Positions 57,418-64,000 of a stretch of 64,000 nt of DNA are shown piece after piece. The stretch's first letter is position 1. Every line of letters starts with the position of its first letter. The position numbers and the translations under genes are program-made. Source of the stretch: Gnetum montanum (taxonomy: Eukaryota > Streptophyta > Gnetopsida > Gnetales > Gnetaceae); assembly GCA_015680685.1 (NCBI GenBank), contig MNCI01029492.1, forward strand, positions 211,425 through 275,424, read 5' to 3'. The notes under the pieces are model-generated. The model had not been told where the DNA came from. It ran no database searches and saw nothing but the letters and a program-made list of their open reading frames with translations.

Positions 57418-58075
57418 GTTATATCTAAGGTAAAAGAATGCTTCAAGGGTATCCTTCCGAGGGGTTGTATTACCAACCCCCAAGTTTATTTGCTTTATAT
57501 ATATGGAAACTAGAAGTTTTTATTATGTCCAAAAAATCACAAAAGATTTGTTGGACACTTACAAAGCCTTGGCACATTTTCAAAGAAAGTCAAAAACATC
57601 ATTGATGTAATGCCCCAAAAAATGTAAGTTTAAAGTCCTTTTACACTAGCTATTAGGTTAAGTGCCCTACTACTCTAAACAAAATGAGTTATATCTAAGG
57701 TAAAAGAATACTTAAAGGGTATCATTGTTTTGGATGTGCTAAAAACATATATAGTGGCAAAATTTTGAAGAAAGTTGAAAACATTGTTAATGTAATACCC
57801 TAAACAATGTAAGTCTACAGTCCTTTTATACTAGCCACTAGGTTAAGTGCCCTACTAATTTGAACATACATAATAGAACATTTTTTAAGAAAGTTGAAAA
57901 CATCATTGATGTAATGTCCAAATAATGTAAGTCTAAATTCCCTTTAAACTAGCCACTAGGTTGAGTGCCCTACTACTCTAAATGAAATAAGTTATATCAA
58001 AGGTAAAAGAATGCTTTAAGGGTTTCATTATTTTGGATGTGCCAAAACCATATAGTGTCTTAAGAAATTTAAAGG
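57418..58075. repeat. Diverged tandem array, units about 190-300 bp
   Basis: Unit heads GTTATATCTAAGGTAAAAGA recur at 57418, 57688 and 57991 (the last as TATATCAAAGG). The segments ATCATTGATGTAATG and AGTGCCCTACTACTCTAAA recur in each, with one headless partial unit at about 57876-57985. Copies differ by perhaps 10-20 percent by eye. There is no coding potential and the family is unknown. Confidence 0.8.
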
Positions 58076-58438
58076 ATGTAAAATCCCATATATGTTAGTA
58101 GTTATTTGTTTAGGGAGTGTATAACTTTTAAAAATAATATTAACACCAACAAAAAAAATAAAAAGTACATCAACATGCTAAGTATAAAATTACATAAACA
58201 TAGAAATGGAAAAACTTTTCAATGTTGGGAATGCCTACTCCCTAAATATATTCCCATCTTAAAACTTTCAACATGTTGATGTCCCCATCTTAAATTTTAT
58301 ACTTAGCATGTTGATGTACTTTTCAATGTTAGGAACATCAATAATTCATCTTAACAACTTTTACATCACTTTCAACATGCATACTTGAAACTCTAATTTA
58401 ATAAGATCTATGGTTAACATACAGAGTTCATTTATAAT
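58076..58438. other. AT-rich interval with small inverted repeats, no gene
   Basis: AAAATTACATAAACATAG-type sequence near 58180 and TTAAATTTTATACTTAGCAT near 58290-58312 form loose inverted matches (AGTACATCAACATGCTAAGT at 58165-58184 against ATGTTGATGTACT at 58308-58320). This suggests a small non-autonomous element or a folded repeat. Confidence 0.35.
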
Positions 58439-59340
58439 TAATGAGCGATGAAGTGATTCCTATGCTCAACAATACAAATCTACAAGCACATGTAGTTTAC
58501 TTGATTAAATTCAATGGAAGGATTGGAGGGGGATGGGGGTGGGGGTGGTGGGGGGTGTGTGGGGGGTATGTATTTAAACTTAGTTGGATCATAAGTCATT
58601 GTCTTCCCAATCCACACTAATTGGACTAGGTATGATTAAGTGTGATTGAGGCAAATAATCATTGTCTTATAAAAACCATGTGTGTTAATAAGATATTTTA
58701 TGAAAATAATATTTAATAACTGATTAACTATTAATGTAAGATAAAATAGTCATAAAGCAATGAATATTAATTAGGAATTGCATTATTGATTACGATGTGT
58801 AGTTTGTAGTTTACAAGTTGCAAGTTCCATTTTGACATGTATGCTAATTTAACACACATTTATGTGCTCCTTAAGTTTTATGAAAGTTTCATATTGACTG
58901 TATGTCTAAGGGGTGCACATAGTCATTAATGAATAACCAATTTGTTGATTTACCTTCAATGTCCCCGATTTTGTTGACTTACCTCACACTCCTAGATATC
59001 ACAAACTAACTATTGGGCAAACCAAGTTAGATGCTCAAGTGTTCAAAGTCTTAGTGCACGAAAGTAAACATTATGGTAAATTTTACTAAGTAAAGAAAAG
59101 TAAATAATAGAAAAAGCAAATGGTGTATAATGTAAATATTAAAGTCAAAGTACAACAATGTATAATGAGTCAATCACAATCTTTATTTTTAGTCACAATC
59201 ACTTGAATAAAGAATTTAGCAACTAAGACCAAGCACATGCTATGGGTACTTGTTAACAAAGTACAATTCGCTACAAGAATCTAGCTACAACAAACAAAAA
59301 CTAATGATTTCTATGTCTACATGTTGGGTATACATAGGTG
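58439..59340 (-). repeat. Decayed LTR H of the A-F superfamily
   Basis: TAATGAGCGATGAAG begins like TGATGAGCGG of F. TATGCTCAAC, TTGATTAAATTCAATGG and TCTTCCCAATCCACACTAAT align with the U5 side of the LTRs of E and F in - orientation. AATCTTTATTTTTAGTCACA (59182-59201) is the R-region equivalent. The left end is clear; the right end is approximate. A G-rich expansion at 58528-58566 interrupts it. Confidence 0.55.
58528..58566 (+). repeat. G-rich tract with several runs of five or six G
   Basis: Runs of G at 58528-58532, 58535-58539, 58541-58545, 58550-58555 and 58561-58566, separated by 1-5 bases. This fits a strong G-quadruplex pattern on +. It lies inside LTR H and is absent from related LTRs. 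Confidence 0.8.
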
Positions 59341-59751
59341 AAACAAAATACTATGTTCATGCATATTCATACATGTAGTCTTAAGTGCTACAACACATGT
59401 GCGTATGCAGCAACATTAATAGATAGGAATGCATTCATGAATCTTTTAGTATAAATTTTTTTGGATTATCGATACTTATTGTGAATTTCAAATAACATGA
59501 AATAGGTTGATTTTTGAGACTTTACAAATCATTTTTAGAAATTTGTGTATAAGCAAACCATAAAGGATCTAATTATGAATATGACCATCCACAAATAATC
59601 TTAGATTATATGAATTATCCTTGGTTGGCCTTTATAAGTAAGACATGATTATTTTGAACATAATTTTATCTTTTTTAATTTGTACATCTAATGCATAAAT
59701 TCTTATTAAGTATTTATAACACATATTGAACATGGTAGATTCAATAAAGTA
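59341..59751. other. Intergenic or further LTR H sequence, nothing recognised
   Basis: AT-rich sequence that could be the rest of the U3 part of LTR H, but no TATA or TCATCA end is identifiable. Confidence 0.3.
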
Positions 59752-60541
59752 TGATGAGTGGTTGGGTATTCCAACAAACCACCATACAAGTCATGAGTGT
59801 TCACATGTGACTTGATCATAATCTGTGGATGGCCAATGTAAATTAACTAGTACTTGAGGTTCAATTCATGATCATTGTTTCCTTACTTTGAGTTATTGAA
59901 GTTCAAGCTATATTGTTTAACTCTCAATGAGGCATATGATATGTTGATGTTATTGGCTCAAATTAAGACTAAGTGTAAACATGGTTGAAATAGAGTAATA
60001 CAATTTTAAGTACAATTGAAGTAAAGATACTATTCTATCATATGATGATAAGTATTTGCTCCTTGCTTACCATACACGTCAAGGGCTTATGTAGCCACCA
60101 CCAGGATTACCAAGCAAATCCACCACCAAGCAAATTAAGTGAATTCACCACCAGGTTGCCAAATGATTACACTGCATGCTTGAAACCAATCGTACTTATA
60201 CTGACTTACTAAGAAACATTGGGAAACTAAAGTACTTAGAATTTTTAAATGACTTAGGTAAAGTAAACATGCTAAAAGGTAAAACTAAACTAAGTAAGAA
60301 AAATGAACTAAGCAAAGGTAAAGTAAACTAAGTAGAATGTTGCAATGGTGGAAAACAATCTTAATCTTTATTTCCAACTATGAATTGTGCTTAAGAATAA
60401 TTCACTTGAATAAAGATTCCATACAACTATTTAACACCACATTATAGGCATTCACTCTATCACTAAGTGTAAATCACAAAAACAAATTGCAAGAATTTTC
60501 CTAAGTATTAGTCAAAAGTTGTTCATTTGACACAACAGTGG
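59752..60541 (-). repeat. Decayed LTR G, interrupted by element F
   Basis: TGATGAGTGGTTGGGTATTC corresponds to TGATGAGCGGCTAGGTACCC of F. Later blocks such as GAGTGTTCACATGTGACTTG, GAGGCATATGATATGTTGAT and CAATCTTAATCTTTATTTCC follow the - orientation LTR order. It ends where element F begins, so its U3 is displaced beyond the window or lost. Confidence 0.65.
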
Positions 60542-61410
60542 TGATGAGCGGCTAGGTACCCCTACGCCCAACCATACGAATACGAGCGTTCACGCGTGAT
60601 CCGGTCGAACTCCGTAGACTGTAAGCACTTAACATGCACCAGACTTCTAACCGGTGAAACCTTGGGTTAGAACGGTCATTGTCATCCTAATCTCACTTGT
60701 AAAGTTCTATTGCAATGGTTAAGTGAGACTAAGGATAATGATTTTTATATCTTTTAATTATCTTTTTCGGTAAGTGAGGTATGGAAGTAATGAATAAACT
60801 ATTATCTAATCTCTAATTATCCTAGTGTATATGCTAACTACTCCTAGCATAAGCATCCGGTCCCATCCTTCGAGCACATTCTGAGCATTTCCTAACACTG
60901 CTGGGTTACTAGATGTTAAGCGTCACTAGGTTTACCAAGTGTTTGGATTACGTTCGAGATGGTCGTACTTATGTCTTTTACCAACTACGAATGAACACTA
61001 ATGATTGAAACTATAATAGTGAAAACATAAATAATCAACGAGTAACTAATAAAGCATAAACAAATGATTAATAAAGCATAAACATCTTAAACTATTAAAT
61101 GCATGAAACAACTAAGTCCAAATGCTGCAAGGATTACATGAATAGTTCGTCTTTATTACCATCACGCTAATGGGCTTATATACATCAATGCTTGAATAAA
61201 GATTCGATCGCTTTTCATACTCCTGCTGCGGGCACTTGGAAAATATTCTATCTCTTGCTGGAGCAAACTACAAGAGCTTCGCTATCGCTACTCAAAGATG
61301 CCTAAATGAGGCGGAAGGTCCTCATATTTATAGATTTGGGAAGGGTGGCTGCGTATACGAGGCCCCGTATACGCGGCTCAGTCAACGCATTAACTTTTGA
61401 CACTTCATCA
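60542..61410 (-). repeat. 3' LTR of element F
   Basis: It is 869 bp, TGATGAGCGG to CACTTCATCA on +. On the element strand CTATAAATATG lies at 61333-61323. U3 carries the inverted words GCGTATAC (61351-61358) and GTATACGC (61367-61374) just upstream. The R-region signal is seen as TCTTTATTACC (61152-61162) on +. Many CpG sites remain, for example at 60590-60625. Confidence 0.88.
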
Positions 61411-61420
61411 TACCCCCATG
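61411..61420 (-). promoter_or_regulatory. Polypurine tract of element F
   Basis: On - it reads CATGGGGGTA, identical to B, C and D, directly before the LTR. Confidence 0.85.
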
Positions 61421-61639
61421 ACTGAGCAAAAACTCGTCCTCGATTTACTTTACAATTTGGAAGGTACGGATTCTTATTTACAACACACATAACTTAAACA
61501 CATAAATGACACATACATGACACAACATGAATTTACTAAGTGCCCGAGTAATAGAGGAGGACAAATTACAAAAATGACGGTGTTCAGAGACTAAATTGAA
61601 CACCTTGCTGGTCCTGGAGCCTCTACGGTGTAAGAAGAT

Positions 61640-63839
61640 GTACAAAATTGCTAGAGGAGATCACACCATCCCTAGGGACGATGGTTTTGACGAACACCCT
61701 CCAGCCTCTGGCCCATGCGTTGGTGGTAGCACGGATGTCGGTAGCCCTGCAGCAGCTGCAGCTTCTGGAGACAGCTGGAATGCCTCCAAGAGAGCCCTCA
61801 TTTTCTCTTCTTTGCTTCTAGGGTCATTCACGGTCTAGGCAGCTTCTCCAATGTGTGCTGGAACTGGAATTTCCCAAGGACAAGGTAGCACCGGGATGAG
61901 TTCTTTCAAATTGACGAACTAGGCTGCAAATTGTTTGCATTCGATATTGAACGCTCGGATTGATGCTTGTAGTTGCTAGTAGTCACTCATTCTTCGGGCT
62001 AGGTCCTCTACAATGGTACGTTGACCTTCAAAGCTTGTACGGAGGATCTCGAGTTCTGCGTTTACTGTTGCCAGCTTCTGTTTTATTTCCTTATGTGCTT
62101 GGAACTCACCCTCGTATAGAGAATACGAGGCGGCCACTTGTTTCTCTAACTCTGACCACGGTCTCCCAGCCGTGAGCATAGCCAGGTTTGCATACCCAAG
62201 GTTGGCTAACTCCATGTATTCTGTCATTTCTTCAATTTGCAGCTCCTTTAGAAGGATTTTTGCTTTGTTGTAGGCGTTCAATCTATCGAAGATGGATGGC
62301 CATACATTGTCTCCTTCTCAGAGCTGTTGGAGCACTTGGTTCATCTGGGCCTTAGCGACTTGAATGTGCTACGTGAAGTTCCAACAAACATCTGTACATC
62401 TTGTAATCCATGGATGTCTGGTACAGGTGTTGTCGGTGCATTAAGAGCGGTAGCAATGGTATCAGCAACCACTTCAGTTGCAACTTCTTATCCCTGGTGC
62501 TGCATCACCAGGACCGTCACCCCCTCACCATCCTCCAAGCGTACCGAGAGGGTAGCAGCATTCCCTGAGATTTTAGGGAATAACTGCTAGGTTGCAATTG
62601 ATACATCTCGGATGCTTGGATCTATTCTGGTTGGAATGGGTGCTTGGGCGGCGGAAAATATTGACCCTGCCCTTGCAAGCAAACTAACTGATTGCGCCAC
62701 TTGCTCCAGGTGACTCATGGCAGGGCGATAGACTGAAGGATCATCTCCTCCACCAGTTCTGTTAGATTGCTCTCGCTGATTCGAGTGCATTTCCCGAATC
62801 TCATAGATGTATGTTGCTATTGTTTGCAAGCCTGGCTGTGTTGTTTGCACAGGTGGTGGAGGTGGTTGCTGCTCTTCCTTTGTCTATGTGGCAGCAAGCA
62901 TTTTGTCTTTCATCATTTCTCGCCACGAGGCAATTGGGCTGCGTCGGATGATATCATTAGAGTACCGTGCTATCCCTGCCTGTTTGCATAGCTTTTGGAT
63001 TAGGCAGGAAAAGGGAGAGCACGTCTTCCATGTTCGTTCTCTGCGAATCTCTTTTCAATTTCCAAAAACAATAGCTGTGAAAGACTCATGGAAAATTTCC
63101 CACTCAAGGCAGCACATGCACAAGCAAAGAAGGTAGTGATTTTGCTGGGTCTTACCGTTGGATTCAAATGGTAAGACGCTACCTTTGAATAGACTCTCTT
63201 CGTCGTGGTCAAGGAGCCGAAATCCTTGCGCTCTACCCCATAGCACCGTTGGATCCATTGCTCCTTTACCCCTGGATCGACCTGCTTAGGAATTTTCACC
63301 ACATCTACCCCAATTTCGGGCAACCCCAGAGCTTGCACTATTACCTTTGAAGAGTAAGAGACATATATGTCCTTGATTCTTACTCTTGACCCTGGCTGCT
63401 GATTTGTCCAGAAGAGATATGTTTCTCCTAAGTACCATTCACCACTGGTTGTGATGACTGGCCACATCGGAGAGCTTTGCAATTGAAGTCTCACATCTTC
63501 TGGAGCGTTCTCGAGGAATGGCCCAGAATTTAACTCTTGGAGGATCGTCCGTTGCACCTTGTGTGACGTGATAGCATCAAGGCAGGCTTGGGTCAATGTG
63601 ACCTCAAGCTGCGGTGCTATCCTAGGCATCTCATCCCCTAGCAATTGCACATTAGGAATCTCCTCTTCGGGAATTTGATGGACAGATTCCACGTTAGCTT
63701 GTTTGCAGAAGGGTCCAGTTGCATGAGAACCCTCCGCATACTCTGGTGGTTGCACTCCTCATCCCCTTCCCGTATGTGGGTGCTTGTCCCTTGGTTGTGA
63801 TGGTCCTTCGTCCCTTGGATGCCTCAGTTTGGGTGCCAT
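61640..63839 (-). pseudogene. Env-position ORF of element F, best-preserved copy
   Basis: ATGGCACCC at 63839 directly follows TTTTCAG. One TGA at about codon 28 (likely from CGA) precedes 251 open codons (63755-63000) with Gly-Glu-Trp-Tyr-Leu-Gly-Glu-Thr and the segment resembling the putative plant transposon protein domain (Phe-Leu-Glu-Ile-Glu-Lys-Arg-Phe, then Leu-Pro-Phe-Pro). A one-base loss near 63004 shifts the frame; the domain resumes as Cys-Leu-Ile-Gln-Lys-Leu-Cys. A later open stretch (62281-61976) is Leu/Glu-rich and coiled-coil-like. Compared with B, about 200 codons of coiled-coil are missing near 62300-62400. There is no signal peptide or membrane anchor, so an envelope role is doubtful. 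Confidence 0.7.
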
Positions 63840-64000
63840 CTGAAAACAAACATAATCGTCTATTAGACCGTTTCAAAGTAGCCTAAAATGATCTGTATAT
63901 ACCTTTTTTAGCTTGACCAAGTTATGTTAATGGCACAGGCACACTGTTAAGTCTCCTGGAGTGTTAAGTTAGGGGTTAGGGCCAAAGGTTTTGTAATTAA
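63840..64000 (-). other. Predicted leader-intron end of element F
   Basis: On - the sequence reaches a pyrimidine-rich TTTGTTTTCAG at 63850-63840, immediately before ATGGCACCC. The donor would lie beyond the window edge. Confidence 0.4.

Larger units (their letters stand above)
60542..64000 (-). mobile_element. Element F: youngest Athila-like element, 5' part outside the window
   Basis: On - it shows, from the window edge, predicted intron end, env-position ORF, tail, polypurine tract and 3' LTR. It has the longest open stretch of the env-position ORF (251 codons) and an intact tract. Its LTR is visibly richer in CpG than any other LTR here, all signs of a more recent insertion. Gag, pol and the 5' LTR would lie beyond 64000. 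Confidence 0.85.

Noticed and set aside
63000-63136. Overlapping + strand frame (62807-63136) as a gene
   Set aside because: It lies antisense to the conserved domain of the env-position ORF and has no independent support.

Overview
This window is plant nuclear DNA. Most of it is old, nested, stop-riddled LTR retrotransposon sequence, with two recognisable host genes. The genes are a single-exon purine permease (PUP-type transporter) at 27498-28607 on + and a six-exon gene for cytosolic 60S ribosomal protein L7 (uL30) at 56759-55527 on -. Plant origin follows from the PUP family, the telo-box next to the ribosomal protein gene and the Athila-like Ty3/gypsy elements. Deep layers of decayed gypsy elements around isolated genes suggest a large seed-plant genome, perhaps a gymnosperm; that is inference and the species is not determined. 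There are no prokaryotic genes and no CRISPR array, and I found no functional tRNA or rRNA gene.

Layout. 1-4713: element A (+), cut by the window edge, gag and protease relics plus 3' LTR. 4875-13470: element B (+), gag joined directly to the post-integrase spacer, then an env-position ORF and 3' LTR; a solo LTR with a near-perfect target duplication sits in it at 7055-7928. 14194-23269: element C (+), flanked by CAATG, with gag, protease, RT, RNase H and integrase but with the env-position ORF deleted. 23671-27282: element I (-), an unrelated gag-only LTR element. 27283-32214: PUP gene and its flank, the flank carrying seven short tandem duplications in 1.7 kb. 32215-33175: LINE 3' fragment (-). 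33386-54162: element D (+), flanked by perfect TTTAG, with its 5' LTR split by element E (33452-42427, -, flanked by ACACT/ACGCT). 54168-57210: RPL7 and flanks. 57381-58075: (TA)n and a diverged tandem array. 58439-60541: two old minus-strand LTRs (H, G), the second interrupted by element F (60542-64000+, -), the best-preserved copy.

Elements A-F are one Athila-like superfamily. They share a PBS matching the 3' end of tRNA-Asp (readable in D and E), a terminal polypurine tract CATGGGGGTA, LTRs of about 850-950 bp that start TGATGA and end TCATCA, and, downstream of integrase, a second polypurine tract, a long non-coding spacer and an env-position ORF. That ORF has a segment resembling the 'putative plant transposon protein' domain followed by a coiled-coil-like stretch. 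No element is intact: pol is missing in A, B and E, env is missing in A and C, and in D, the most complete, catalytic positions are mutated.

The most interesting signal is that the env-position ORF looks like a separate transcription unit. In B and E it is preceded by a TATA-bearing block that repeats the U3 word of that same element's own LTR. In B and D the block leads into a leader, a consensus splice donor and an intron of 301-304 nt that ends exactly at the ATG. This internal LTR-like promoter, together with the second polypurine tract, is the best candidate here for an undescribed system.
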